Assembly: GCF_902459705.1 (NCBI RefSeq)
Contig: NZ_CABPRU010000003.1
Location: 481,767 to 545,766, forward strand
Length of the DNA stretch: 64,000 nt
From: Pandoraea terrigena
GTDB taxonomy: Bacteria; Pseudomonadota; Gammaproteobacteria; Burkholderiales; Burkholderiaceae
Direction: 5' to 3'
A model generated the notes under the pieces. It ran no database searches, was not told the origin of the DNA, and was given only the letters and a program-made list of their open reading frames with translations. A program made the position numbers and the translations under genes. Below are positions 18,077 through 26,942 of this stretch, one piece after another (the first letter of the stretch is position 1; each line of letters starts with the position of its first letter).

Positions 18077-18492
18077 GGTTACCTCCTTTGCAAGCCGGCC
18101 CGACAGACGAGACGACTTCGATTTAGTCGTTTCATCCACCGCACCGCCTTTTACATTTAGCTTTGTTTGTTAGTAGTTATTGAACGTTAACAAAATTAGC
18201 TAATCAAGCAAGGTAAACCCTGAGAGCGATCTCGGTGCATGTGCTTTCCGACGGTGCGTCGACGCACACAAAATGGGCAAAAGCCTTGATGGCATTGGGG
18301 TTTCAAGGCAATCGCGACACGCGGCCAGCAACCGCGTTGCGGATAACCCATCTCGTATTCCCGCGGCAAACGATCGCCAAAATCGTCCGCATGAAACCCT
18401 TTTTCCAATGTGGGAGAGTGCAAAGCGCGAGACACGCGGTGCTACACTCGGCCGCAATTCATGATGTCCACCGGACGATTCGGAGCCCCCCT
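18077..18492. other. Divergent control region between the monooxygenase operon and the cysteine desulfurase gene
   Basis: No convincing gene is present. A markedly AT-rich stretch at about 18150-18210 contrasts with the GC-rich surroundings. It contains the perfect palindrome ATTAGCTAAT (18195-18204) and AACGTT within a near-symmetric TTGAACGTTAACAA. This is the likely promoter and operator region of the minus-strand operon. The regulator is not known; the nearby MarR protein is a candidate. Confidence 0.5.
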
Positions 18493-19725
18493 ATGCCGTC
18501 GACCACACCGTCGCTTTTCGAAGCCCCCATCTACATGGACTACAGTGCAACGACCCCGGTCGATCCGCGCGTGGTCGAGACCATGGTTCCGTACCTGAAC
18601 GTCAATTTCGGCAATCCGGCCTCGCGCAGTCACAGCTATGGCTGGACCGCCGAACAAGCGGTGGAAACCGCGCGCGAACACGTCGCCGCGCTCCTGGGGG
18701 CCGATCCGCGCGAAATCGTCTGGACGTCGGGCGCGACCGAAGGCAACAACCTCGCGATCAAGGGCGCCGCGAGCTTCTACAGCGGCAAGGGCAAGCACCT
18801 CATCAGCGTGAAGACTGAGCACAAGGCAGTGCTCGATACCCTGCGCGAGCTCGAGCGGCAAGGCTTCGAGGTCACCTATCTCGACGTGCAGGAGGACGGG
18901 TTGATCACCGTCGATACGGTACGTGCAGCCCTGCGCCCCGACACCATCCTGGTGTCGGTGATGATGGTCAACAACGAAATTGGCGTGATTCAGCCCATCG
19001 CAGAGATCGGCGAGCTGTGCCGCGAGCGCGGTATCGTGTTCCACTGCGACGCCGTGCAGGCCGCGGGCAAGATTCCGATCGACCTGCAGACGCTGAAGGT
19101 CGATCTGATGACGGTCACCGCCCACAAGCTCTACGGCCCGAAAGGCATTGGCGCGCTGTATGTGCGCCGCAAGCCACGCATTCGTATCGAGGCACAGATC
19201 CACGGCGGCGGACATGAACGCGGCATGCGCTCAGGCACGTTGCCGACCCATCAGATCGTGGGCATGGGCGAAGCGTTCCGGCTGGCAAAGCGTGAACTGG
19301 CGGCGGAGGCTGCGCGCGTTCGCGTGCTGCGCGACCGTCTGCTGGCTGGTTTGCAGGCGATGGACGAGGTGTACGTCAATGGCGACATGACACATCGCGT
19401 GCCGCACAACCTGAACGTGAGCTTCAACTTCGTGGAAGGTGAATCGCTCATCATGGGGATCAAGGGTGTAGCGGTGTCGTCGGGTTCGGCGTGCACGTCG
19501 GCGTCGCTCGAGCCGTCGTTCGTGCTGCGGGCGCTCGGGCGCAGCGACGAACTCGCGCACAGCTCGATCCGCTTCACGTTGGGACGCTTCTCGACCGAGG
19601 CGGAAGTGGACAGCGTGATCGAGCAGGTGCGTGGCACCGTAGGCAAGTTGCGCGAGATGAGTCCGCTATGGGATATGTATCAGGACGGCGTCGATCTGAA
19701 CGCGATTCAGTGGGCCGCGCACTGA
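18493..19725 (+). CDS. Cysteine desulfurase, IscS type (orphan)
   Basis: The 410-residue PLP enzyme of the NifS/IscS class takes sulfur from cysteine. The PLP lysine is in [10 protein letters not shown] (K212), and the substrate-binding and catalytic segment [14 protein letters not shown] holds C334, as in IscS. The C-terminal tail resembles IscS ([14 protein letters not shown]). It stands alone, without iscU, iscA or iscR, so it is probably a second desulfurase rather than the housekeeping copy. The ATG at 18493 has a CGGAG upstream. It is divergent from the monooxygenase operon and convergent with the MarR gene. Confidence 0.88.
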   Translation: MPSTTPSLFEAPIYMDYSATTPVDPRVVETMVPYLNVNFGNPASRSHSYGWTAEQAVETAREHVAALLGADPREIVWTSGATEGNNLAIKGAASFYSGKGKHLISVKTEHKAVLDTLRELERQGFEVTYLDVQEDGLITVDTVRAALRPDTILVSVMMVNNEIGVIQPIAEIGELCRERGIVFHCDAVQAAGKIPIDLQTLKVDLMTVTAHKLYGPKGIGALYVRRKPRIRIEAQIHGGGHERGMRSGTLPTHQIVGMGEAFRLAKRELAAEAARVRVLRDRLLAGLQAMDEVYVNGDMTHRVPHNLNVSFNFVEGESLIMGIKGVAVSSGSACTSASLEPSFVLRALGRSDELAHSSIRFTLGRFSTEAEVDSVIEQVRGTVGKLREMSPLWDMYQDGVDLNAIQWAAH

Positions 19726-19747
19726 TCCAGCGCTGGGGGTGCCGCGC

Positions 19748-20290
19748 CTAGCGCTTGTCGCGCGTTGCCAACTCGTGGCCAAGGTCGAGCGTGGCCCGGT
19801 CGCCGTTGGCGACGAGCCGATCGACCACGGCGCACAGCACCTTGAATTCGGTGCGCGTCACGCCGTCAAACAGCACGTCGTTGATGCGCTGCTGTGATGG
19901 TGTCAGTTCGTGGAGCCGTTTGGCACCGGCGGCCGTCACCGTCAGGCTCATCTTGCGACGGTCGTCCGGATTCTGACGCTTGTCGATCAGCTTGAGCGCC
20001 TTGAGCTTGTTCGTCTCGATGGTCACGAAGGCCCCGGACAGGTGCAGATGCTCGGCCAGTTGATTGACGGTGACGTCCGCGAGCGACGACAGGTGCACGA
20101 CCGATTGCAGCAGCGAATATTGAATGCCGGTCAGGCCGATCAGGCTGCCAAAGCCGTCTCGAACGGACAGCAGGCGTGCGGCGAACGGCAACAGGCCATT
20201 GATCAGATGCCGGAATTCGGCGTCGGAACCGTCGATGAGACAGGCCGGATTGGTGACGGTGAGCGCCTTGGACGGCGACGATTTGGGCAT
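19748..20290 (-). CDS. MarR family transcriptional regulator
   Basis: The 180-residue protein has a central winged helix: SLADVTVNQLAEHLHLSGAFVTIETNKL as helix-turn-helix and IDKRQNPDDRRKMSLTVTAAG as the wing, with dimerisation helices on either side. MarR repressors respond to small aromatic ligands. A perfect inverted repeat (AACTTTG, 16 bases, CAAAGTT) brackets a TATAAT-like -10 just upstream, which argues for autorepression. It may also control nearby catabolic genes, but no second copy of this site was found by eye in the window. Confidence 0.85.
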   Translation of the reverse strand: MPKSSPSKALTVTNPACLIDGSDAEFRHLINGLLPFAARLLSVRDGFGSLIGLTGIQYSLLQSVVHLSSLADVTVNQLAEHLHLSGAFVTIETNKLKALKLIDKRQNPDDRRKMSLTVTAAGAKRLHELTPSQQRINDVLFDGVTRTEFKVLCAVVDRLVANGDRATLDLGHELATRDKR

Positions 20291-20329
20291 ATGAAGAAGT
20301 AAGTAAGCGACGCTGCGCGCCTGGACAAC

Positions 20330-20359
20330 AACTTTGGAAAAAAATTATACTGCAAAGTT
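20330..20359 (-). promoter_or_regulatory. marR promoter with bracketing dyad operator
   Basis: AACTTTG (20330-20336) and CAAAGTT (20353-20359) form a perfect inverted repeat. Between them the minus strand reads TATAAT (20349-20344), about 55 bases upstream of the MarR start codon. A repressor bound to the dyad would cover the -10 element. Binding by the adjacent MarR is inferred. Confidence 0.55.
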
Positions 20360-20437
20360 ATCGCCACGCTCCCCGGGGACGGCGTCTTGCTACGCCTCGC
20401 CGCGCCCCGGCATGCCTCATGCTACCGATGGGCCGAC

Positions 20438-21172
20438 TTACCAGCGCACGGTCATCCCGCCCATCCAGGAATAGTCGTAGGTCTGTGGATTGAGGCCGCG
20501 CCGATAGCCGACGTCCAGATCCAGCCAGGACTTCGGACTGTAGATCGCCCCGAGAATCATGAACGCCGGATGGGTCCGCTGCGTTACGTCGGGGTTTTGC
20601 GAGGCGCCCACATCCAGAATGAGCTGCGTTGTCGGCAACACGCGGTAAAGCACGGCCCCCGAGACCTTCCACAACGACTGGCGATCCCCTTGACGATTCG
20701 GTTGATAGGCGGCCCCGGCGTTGAACAGGAACGTCCATTTGTCGGTCTCGTATTGCGTGAGCAACGTTGCGCCGGCGTTCACCCGGCCGCTGCCGAGCCC
20801 GCGTTGATCGTTGCCCGTCGGAAAACTCAGGTACGGCTTGAGGCCGATGCTGAACGCCCCGTCGTCGTACATCCGCCATTTGGCACCCGTCTCCACATCG
20901 CCGAAACCGTTGCCCTCCGCGTCGGAGCGATTCTGGAGGTGTGTATAGGGAACGTCGACATACAGATCGAGCGCCTCGCCCACCCCGCGCGTAAGCGTGC
21001 CGTTCCAGAGCGTCTGGCGCCCCATATCCTGCTGCTTCGACGTGACTTCGCCATTCGTCTCGAATTGCCATTTGCCGTCGCCCTGCGTGCCGGTATCGTC
21101 GGAGACCAGCGGGTGGGCGGCAAAGGCGCTGAGCGGACAGAACAGCGCCAGAGACATCAATTGCTTCTTCAT
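20438..21172 (-). CDS. Outer-membrane beta-barrel protein, phenol-degradation MetA-like family
   Basis: The 244-residue protein begins with a Sec signal (MKKQLMSLALFCPLSAFA, cleavage after AFA). Alternating polar and aromatic residues follow, and it ends in tryptophan (GGMTVRW), as expected for an outer-membrane barrel. The pattern resembles the putative MetA-pathway-of-phenol-degradation transporter family, for which no mechanism is firmly known. It lies downstream of mgtA on the same strand, with GC-rich hairpins in the 137 bases between. Channel function is inferred from the fold only. Confidence 0.7.
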   Translation of the reverse strand: MKKQLMSLALFCPLSAFAAHPLVSDDTGTQGDGKWQFETNGEVTSKQQDMGRQTLWNGTLTRGVGEALDLYVDVPYTHLQNRSDAEGNGFGDVETGAKWRMYDDGAFSIGLKPYLSFPTGNDQRGLGSGRVNAGATLLTQYETDKWTFLFNAGAAYQPNRQGDRQSLWKVSGAVLYRVLPTTQLILDVGASQNPDVTQRTHPAFMILGAIYSPKSWLDLDVGYRRGLNPQTYDYSWMGGMTVRW

Positions 21173-21309
21173 GAGTCGTTCTCTTGCTTATGTGTGTCGT
21201 CCCGGCGCGGCGAGCGGCGGGACGAGGATGTGCGGATGCCTGCCCCCGCCCGGCGGGGCGGGAGCGTCGCATCAAATCGATGGGGGTTTGGGGTCCGATC
21301 CGCGCCCGG

Positions 21310-24060
21310 TCAGAACCAGCGCCCAAAGCGGCGGATGTAGATCGTCTTCACCACTTGCGCGAGGGCGATGTAACCGAGCATGGTCGCAGCAAGCCAGTAG
21401 AAGTACGCCCCCGGCAGGGCGACGAAGCCCAGCGCTTCGGCAAACGGCGAGTACGGCAGCCAGCAGGCCAGCGCGATTGCCACCGTCGTCGACAGCATGA
21501 TCGGCAGCGCAGGCGTGCTTTGCAGGAACGGAATCTTCTGCGTGCGCAACAGGTGAACGACCAGCGTCTGCGACACCAGTCCCTCGACGAACCAGCCGGA
21601 ATTCATGATGACCTGCCCCGCGTCGCCGCCTTGGGCGTGATACAGCGCACCTGCACCGAAGACCGTCCACATCAGCGCATAGGTCGTGATATCGAACACC
21701 GACGAGGTCGGTCCGAGCCACAGCATGAAGCGCCGGATGTTCCCCGCGTCCCACTTGCGCGGCTTCTTGAGGAATTCCGGATCCATGCGATCCCACGGCA
21801 GGAACATCTGCGAGATGTCGTACACGAGGTTCTGCACGAGCAATTGCATCGCGAGCATCGGCTGCCACGGCAGGAATGCGCTCGCCACCAGCACCGAGAA
21901 CACGTTGCCGAAGTTCGAGCTGGCCGTCATGTTCAGGTACTTCAAGATGTTGCCGAACGTCTCGCGACCCTTGATCACCCCTTCTTCGAGCACCATCAGG
22001 CTCTTTTCGAGCAGGATGATGTCGGCGGTCTCCTTGGCGATATCCGCACCGGTATCCACCGAGATGCCGACATCGGCATCGCGCAGTGCCGGGGCGTCGT
22101 TGATGCCGTCGCCCAGGAAGCCCACCGTGTGACCGTTGGCCTGCAGGGCCTTGACCACGCGCGCCTTGTGCAGCGGCGCAAGCTTGGCGAACACGGTCGT
22201 GCGGCCGACCGCCTCGCGCAGCGTGGCGTCGTCCATCGGCTCGATGTCCGTGCCCAGCAGCGGCGTGCCCGGCTCGAGCCCCACTTGACGGCACACGTTT
22301 ATCGTGACGATCGGGTTGTCGCCCGTCAGCACCTTCACCGTCACGCCATGCTCGCGCAATGCGGCAATGGCCGGGGCCGCCGAGTCCTTGGGCGGATCGA
22401 GGAAGGTCAGGAAACCGCAGACCGTCAGCCCCGCTTCGTCGGACGTCTTGTACTGCGTCTTCGTCTCGCTCGCAGGGATGTCGCGCGTCGCCACGACGAG
22501 CACGCGGAATCCGTCGGCGTTGTACGCCTCGGCGCGCGCCAGCAGGATCGCGCGGGAGGTATCGTCCAGCACGCGCACCCCCTGCGGGGTCTGCACGTAC
22601 GTGGAGACGGACAGCATTTCCTCGACGGCGCCCTTGGTAATCATCACGTGCTCGCCGCGCGCGTCGGCCACCACGACCGACAGACGCCGGCGCACGAAGT
22701 CGAACGGCAACTCGTCGATCTTGGCGAAGTCGCGGGGCTGCACTGCCTCGCCAATCTCGTTGGCACGCCGGATGATCGCCACGTCGATCAGGTTGCGCTG
22801 GCCACTCTGGTGATAGCTGTTGAGCCAGCCCAGGCGCAGCACATCCTCGCGCTCGTCGCCCGCCACGTCGAGATGCTGCTCGAGAATGATGCGGTCCTGC
22901 GTGAGCGTACCGGTCTTGTCGGTACACAGCACGTCCATGGCGCCGAAGTTCTGCACCGAGTTCAGGCGCTTGACCACCACCTTGCGGCGCGACATCGCCA
23001 TGGCGCCGCGCGCCAGGTTGGCGCTCACGATCATCGGCAGCATTTCCGGCGTGAGGCCAACGGCCACGGCCAGCGCGAACGTCAGCGCGCTGACCCAGTC
23101 GCCCTTCGTCAAACCGTTGATCATGAACACGACCGGGACCATCACCAGCATGAAGCGAATGAGCAGCCAGCTCACGCTGTTCACACCGCGGTCGAAGCTC
23201 GTCTCGACTCGCTTGTGACTCACCACATTCGTCGCCAACGCGCCGAAATATGTGTCCCCCGCCGTGGCGACGACAACGCCGGTGGCCGTGCCGCTCACCA
23301 CGTTCGTGCCCATGAAGCAGATATTGGACAGGTCGAGCAGGTTCGCATTGCCCTGTCCGGTCGTCTCGGCGGACTTTTGCGCGACGGCGCCGAGGGTGTC
23401 GTATTTCTCGACGGGCAACGCTTCGCCCGTGAGCACCGCCTGGCTGATGAACAAGTCGCGTGATTCGATCAGACGCAGGTCGGCCGGGATCATGTCGCCC
23501 GCCTGGAGCGTCACGATGTCGCCCACGACCAGCTCGCGCATGGCGACTTCGTGACGCTCCGGCTCGCCCGTCGCTGTCACTCGGCGGCGAACGCTGGCTG
23601 TCGTGCGCACCATGGCCTTGAGCTTCTCGGCCGCACGCAGCGACCGGAACTCGGAGAAAAAGCGCAACAGGCCGCTGATGGTCACCATCGCGAGCAAGAT
23701 GGAGATGCCCATGTAGTCCTCATCGCCCGGATCCGCGAAGTGGACGTCGGTGAAATAGCTGACCGTGGCGAGCGCCAGCAGCACCATCACAAACGGGTTC
23801 TTGAACGCGCCGAACAGTTGCACCGCCCAGTGCGGCGGCTTGTCGTGCGCGATTTCGTTGGGACCGTAGCGGGTCTGACGCTGGCCGACGTCGGCCAGCG
23901 TCAGACCGTTCAGGTCGGTGTCGAGGGTGTGCAGCGCGTCCTGCAGTGGCTCATTGGCCAGCCGGGCAACGACGTCGGGGCCCGCGGGCGGCAGGCCGGA
24001 GGTTGTCGAGCGTTCGACGAAGCCGCGCTGCTTGCGGCGCGAGTGAAGAGACTTGTTCAT
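21310..24060 (-). CDS. mgtA: Mg2+-importing P-type ATPase MgtA
   Basis: The 916-residue P3B-type ATPase brings Mg2+ into the cell. The phosphorylation site DKTGTLTQDR is at D381, the TGEA actuator loop at 211-214, and a hinge motif TGDNPIV and GDGINDAPALRDADVGISVD lie in the P-domain. The N-terminal NEP region and ten expected helices are present, and the length is typical of MgtA/MgtB. The upstream leader holds a long hairpin and a small open frame, suggesting control by transcription attenuation or translation. A small protein resembling the C-terminal domain of MgtC is encoded just upstream on the same strand, which supports a magnesium-homeostasis locus. Confidence 0.93.
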   Translation of the reverse strand: MNKSLHSRRKQRGFVERSTTSGLPPAGPDVVARLANEPLQDALHTLDTDLNGLTLADVGQRQTRYGPNEIAHDKPPHWAVQLFGAFKNPFVMVLLALATVSYFTDVHFADPGDEDYMGISILLAMVTISGLLRFFSEFRSLRAAEKLKAMVRTTASVRRRVTATGEPERHEVAMRELVVGDIVTLQAGDMIPADLRLIESRDLFISQAVLTGEALPVEKYDTLGAVAQKSAETTGQGNANLLDLSNICFMGTNVVSGTATGVVVATAGDTYFGALATNVVSHKRVETSFDRGVNSVSWLLIRFMLVMVPVVFMINGLTKGDWVSALTFALAVAVGLTPEMLPMIVSANLARGAMAMSRRKVVVKRLNSVQNFGAMDVLCTDKTGTLTQDRIILEQHLDVAGDEREDVLRLGWLNSYHQSGQRNLIDVAIIRRANEIGEAVQPRDFAKIDELPFDFVRRRLSVVVADARGEHVMITKGAVEEMLSVSTYVQTPQGVRVLDDTSRAILLARAEAYNADGFRVLVVATRDIPASETKTQYKTSDEAGLTVCGFLTFLDPPKDSAAPAIAALREHGVTVKVLTGDNPIVTINVCRQVGLEPGTPLLGTDIEPMDDATLREAVGRTTVFAKLAPLHKARVVKALQANGHTVGFLGDGINDAPALRDADVGISVDTGADIAKETADIILLEKSLMVLEEGVIKGRETFGNILKYLNMTASSNFGNVFSVLVASAFLPWQPMLAMQLLVQNLVYDISQMFLPWDRMDPEFLKKPRKWDAGNIRRFMLWLGPTSSVFDITTYALMWTVFGAGALYHAQGGDAGQVIMNSGWFVEGLVSQTLVVHLLRTQKIPFLQSTPALPIMLSTTVAIALACWLPYSPFAEALGFVALPGAYFYWLAATMLGYIALAQVVKTIYIRRFGRWF

Positions 24061-24116
24061 GACGATGTCCTGGCGCGGCTTACGCTGGCATGGCGGCCGG
24101 CCGGTCTCGTCAGGCG

Positions 24117-24278
24117 CTACCGGATGTCATGTCTCCGGAAACAACGCGCGAACGCACCCTGCCGCGCCGCGCGGCGCGCGGTCGGTAATAGTGAAAATTC
24201 GTTGGGATCGCCCGTCGGAACCCTACGTGCCAAGCACAGGGTCCCGACGGGCCTCATTCGGCTACTTCCATCTTCCAT
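24117..24278 (-). CDS. Candidate 53-codon leader peptide upstream of mgtA
   Basis: An ATG at 24278 preceded by AAGGAG at ideal spacing (6 bases) opens a frame that ends at TAG 24117-24119, 56 bases before mgtA. The predicted product begins MEDGSSRMRPVG and is rich in arginine and alanine. Codons 9-23 run through the long hairpin at 24210-24252, so translation would open that structure. Leader peptides control mgtA in enterobacteria, but this sequence does not resemble MgtL. A five-codon frame beginning at 24271 in another register is an alternative leader. Expression is unproven. Confidence 0.4.
   Translation of the reverse strand: MEDGSSRMRPVGTLCLARRVPTGDPNEFSLLPTARRAARQGAFARCFRRHDIR
24210..24252 (-). 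promoter_or_regulatory. Long RNA hairpin in the mgtA leader
   Basis: Arms GCCCGTCGG/CCGACGGGC (9 pairs), ACCCT/AGGGT (5 pairs) and GTGC/GCAC (4 pairs) stack with only a 1x1 mismatch and a 2-base bulge around a 3-base loop. No T-tract follows directly on the minus strand, so it is not a simple terminator. It is placed to sense Mg2+ or leader translation ahead of mgtA. A second perfect 16-base GC palindrome lies at 24163-24178. Confidence 0.7.
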
Positions 24279-24368
24279 ATTGGACTCCTTACATTTTTAT
24301 ATTCGGTACACCGGCAGTCGCTGGCGCCCTGTCTGGCAAGAAACACCGTTGCGACAGGAACGACGGAA

Positions 24369-24725
24369 TCAGCCGTGCGTGGACCTTGCGCCAGCGCTCG
24401 CGTGTCGGGCGGCATCGTCGGACCAGAACACGCGGCGCACGCTGCGCTCGCCGGACAGGCGCATGACGAGCGACGTGAGCGACGCGCGCGAAGCGGCCGG
24501 ACAGTCGAGCGTGACGGTGGCCGAGGCTTCGTCGCGATCGCTCCAGCGTGTGATGCTGACGCGCGTGGCACGCAGGCCGAGGGCAGTGAGATCGATGAAC
24601 ATCTGCTTGCGCAATGCCCCAAGGGCATCTGCCAGGCAGACGATGGTCAGACGCGACACCGGGGTGGGGAGCGTCGGTGGGCTCTGGAAAGCCTGAAAAG
24701 TTTGCAACGTTTGAATAGCGCGCAT
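24369..24725 (-). CDS. Small protein resembling the C-terminal (ACT-like) domain of MgtC
   Basis: The 118-residue protein starts at ATG 24725 with GAGGA 5-6 bases upstream. After a low-complexity QTLQTFQAFQ leader, residues 24-103 read as a beta-alpha-beta-beta-alpha-beta unit: RLTIVCLADALGALRKQMFIDL, then ALGLRATRVSITRW, then ASATVTLDCPAASRASLTSLVMRLSGERSVRRVFW. This resembles the cytoplasmic C-terminal domain of MgtC/SapB proteins, here without the membrane part. It precedes mgtA on the same strand, with the leader region between. A regulatory role in Mg2+ uptake is inference; other ACT-like regulators are possible. Confidence 0.6.
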   Translation of the reverse strand: MRAIQTLQTFQAFQSPPTLPTPVSRLTIVCLADALGALRKQMFIDLTALGLRATRVSITRWSDRDEASATVTLDCPAASRASLTSLVMRLSGERSVRRVFWSDDAARHASAGARSTHG

Positions 24726-25256
24726 GATTTCCTCGCATAGCTGCGAATCGTCCCTACCGCGCACGGCACGGACGGCCGGCCAGTGCGGGCGCGCCGGTGC
24801 GATGCCAAACGCATGCGCAAGACGACAACGCCCCTCACGGGCACGACAGTGAAATTTCTGCGGGAATTGCGCCAAAGCGGTCACGCTCAAGGCGAGCGTT
24901 CGGTGGCGCTAGACACCGCATCCTGCATGAGGACGCGGCACAGGGAATGGCTGTGGATCCTCAGGCAATCAGTCGATCAAAGGTCGACTACTACTGGCAT
25001 CGGAATTCACGGACAAACCCCTTGAGTGGAAGACAGGGCGGATGGTAACCGAGGCCAAAATGCAGCGTCAAGCGCAAATTGCTGCGCCGCACACAAGATG
25101 GGAATTTGCCCATACCCGTTGGCACTGCCACTGAAGTGAAGCGCGCGACGGGCCCGCCACATGTGAGACATTTCAGCGAACGGTACGGCGAATGGTCGTT
25201 GTGCCGGCGGGACTGCGCCGTCAGCCTGGCACGTCGACGGCCGGCGCAACGCGCGC
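24726..25256. other. Non-coding gap upstream of the MgtC-like gene
   Basis: About 530 bases lie between the stop of ribA and the start of the MgtC-domain gene. Only short frames with unconvincing composition occur here on either strand. The promoter of the minus-strand MgtC-domain gene must lie in it. I see no RNA gene, repeat or clear terminator. Confidence 0.4.
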
Positions 25257-25904
25257 TTACTCGTTCTCTTCGAAGTAATGTCCGAACTTGACCTGCTTGG
25301 TGCGGATATAGCGCGCGTTCTCTTCGCGCATCGGGATATCGAGTGCCACGCGCTCGCACACCGGGATACCGTGCTTCGCCAGCGTGTCGAACTTCTTCGG
25401 ATTGTTGCTCATGAGGCGCACCGACCGGACGCCGAGAATGCGCAGGATCGCGGCCGCCGAGTCATATTCACGGGCGTCGTCCGGCAAGCCCAGATCGAGA
25501 TTGGCTTCGACCGTATCGCGGCCCTGCTCCTGCAGCAGATAGGCACGAATCTTGTTGCTCAGGCCGATACCGCGCCCTTCATGGCCACGCAGGTACAGCA
25601 TCACGCCGCGCCCTTCGTCCGCGATCTTGCGCATCCCCACGTCGAGTTGTTCGCCGCAATCGCAGCGATAGGACCCGAAGACATCCCCCGTCAGGCATTC
25701 GGAGTGCAGGCGCACGAGCGTGGGCGCATCGCCGCTGACCTCGCCCATGACCAGCGCGAGGTGCTCGTTGTCGCTGCCTTTGACGCGAAACGCGTGAGAG
25801 GTGAAAGTGCCGTATCGGGTCGGCAGGGTGGCCGTTGCGACAAGCTCGACGCATTCGCCAGCGTCGCACGCGGGCGTGGCAGAGGCAGTACCAGGGGACT
25901 TCAT
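25257..25904 (-). CDS. ribA: GTP cyclohydrolase II
   Basis: The 215-residue enzyme converts GTP to diaminohydroxy-ribosylamino-pyrimidine phosphate, the first step of riboflavin synthesis. The zinc site is C70, C81 and C83 in [23 protein letters not shown], and the catalytic [16 protein letters not shown] and MSNNPKK segments follow. It is the RibA domain alone, not a RibBA fusion. The ATG at 25904 is chosen because the family begins shortly after; the upstream extension lacks similarity. It has no riboflavin-gene neighbours here. Confidence 0.93.
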   Translation of the reverse strand: MKSPGTASATPACDAGECVELVATATLPTRYGTFTSHAFRVKGSDNEHLALVMGEVSGDAPTLVRLHSECLTGDVFGSYRCDCGEQLDVGMRKIADEGRGVMLYLRGHEGRGIGLSNKIRAYLLQEQGRDTVEANLDLGLPDDAREYDSAAAILRILGVRSVRLMSNNPKKFDTLAKHGIPVCERVALDIPMREENARYIRTKQVKFGHYFEENE

Positions 25905-26153
25905 GATGACGTTCAAACAGGCCAAGATTGGGGAGTCGCCCGCCACCGGATGGCGAGGGCGTGCGCTAGAAGTGTAACGCCATTTCCGAATTTCAGCCGG
26001 CGGCGGCATGCAACTCACTGTTTCACGCCGCCTGCCAATCCGATGGCACCCGGCCAATGCCGACGGCGCCGAGCCTCGACGTTCCGTGCCGCGCGACTGG
26101 CGACGTCGTCCCCGCCGATCCGCCAACGGTAGTCCGAAAGCGCACACCCGGCA

Positions 26154-26912
26154 TCAGCCGTCCGAGACACCTGGCGCTTCAAGCATCCCGCTAATGGCGA
26201 GGGGCAGTCCCGCGTGTGGCTTCGCGGGCGGTCGCTGAAAGCTGCCCAGGCGCGCAACGCCCGGTTGCAGTGCCACCAGCGACTCGCAATGCCGGACCGC
26301 ACTGGAGACGCCGTCGACAACAGGTACGGGAATGCGGTCTCGCAACGTCCGCGCCAGCCCTGCCAGCGGCGCGCCCGCCACCACGATCACGTCGGCGCCG
26401 TCCTCATTCACGGCTTGCCGGCTCAGTTCGATGAGGCGTTGCGCGTGGTCCTCCTGCACGGTCGCAATATCTCGCAATGGCGACGTCAGGCTGCGAATGC
26501 TGGCGAGCCGCGACATCAGCCCGTTCGCTTCGACACACTCCCGATACCAGGCTTGAATCCGGTGCGAGATGGCGATGATCGAAAAGCGCGCGCCGAGCAA
26601 GCACGCGCTCGCCAACGCCGCTTCGGTCATGCCGACGACCGGCACGTCGAATAACTCCTTGATCCCCCCCAACCCAGGGTCGCCAAACGCTGCGACCACG
26701 AGGCCATCGAACGTGCCCGCCTGTTCCGCCGCGGCACACGCCGTGGCGTAACCGCCGACGAGCGCCTCGAAGCGCGTCTCGATATAGGCAACGCCAAACG
26801 ACGCCGTCGCGAAGGCGAGCGTCGTTTGCGGCGATGCGGCGCGACGGGCTTCGGCTTCGATCAGCCCCGTCACGCTCGTAGAGATATTGGGATTCACCAC
26901 AAGTAAGCGCAT
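26154..26912 (-). CDS. Asp/Glu/hydantoin racemase family protein lacking the usual cysteines
   Basis: The 252-residue protein begins with the hydantoin racemase pattern RLLVVNPNIS. Family members use two cysteines to racemise hydantoins, allantoin or amino acids. Here the first site reads VVAAFGDPG (A75, where cysteine is usual) and the second reads VVAGAPLAG (179-181, where G-C-A is usual). Both cysteines therefore appear to be missing. The gene ends an operon with a hydantoinase, an arylmalonate-decarboxylase-like protein and an MFS transporter. It could be a non-racemase isomerase or binding protein of the same fold. Confidence 0.78.
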   Translation of the reverse strand: MRLLVVNPNISTSVTGLIEAEARRAASPQTTLAFATASFGVAYIETRFEALVGGYATACAAAEQAGTFDGLVVAAFGDPGLGGIKELFDVPVVGMTEAALASACLLGARFSIIAISHRIQAWYRECVEANGLMSRLASIRSLTSPLRDIATVQEDHAQRLIELSRQAVNEDGADVIVVAGAPLAGLARTLRDRIPVPVVDGVSSAVRHCESLVALQPGVARLGSFQRPPAKPHAGLPLAISGMLEAPGVSDG

Positions 26913-26942
26913 GAGATCTCCTGCAACGGTCGTTGTCTTGCG

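Noticed and set aside
21184..23463. Long plus-strand open frame (759 codons) opposite mgtA
   Set aside because: It is the antisense of a clear P-type ATPase; its product is rich in R, H and Q with no domain, as expected from GC-rich codon bias.
24783..25048. Small plus-strand open frames in the gap upstream of the MgtC-like gene
   Set aside because: Two overlapping frames of about 80 codons with arginine-rich, domain-free products and no convincing ribosome sites.
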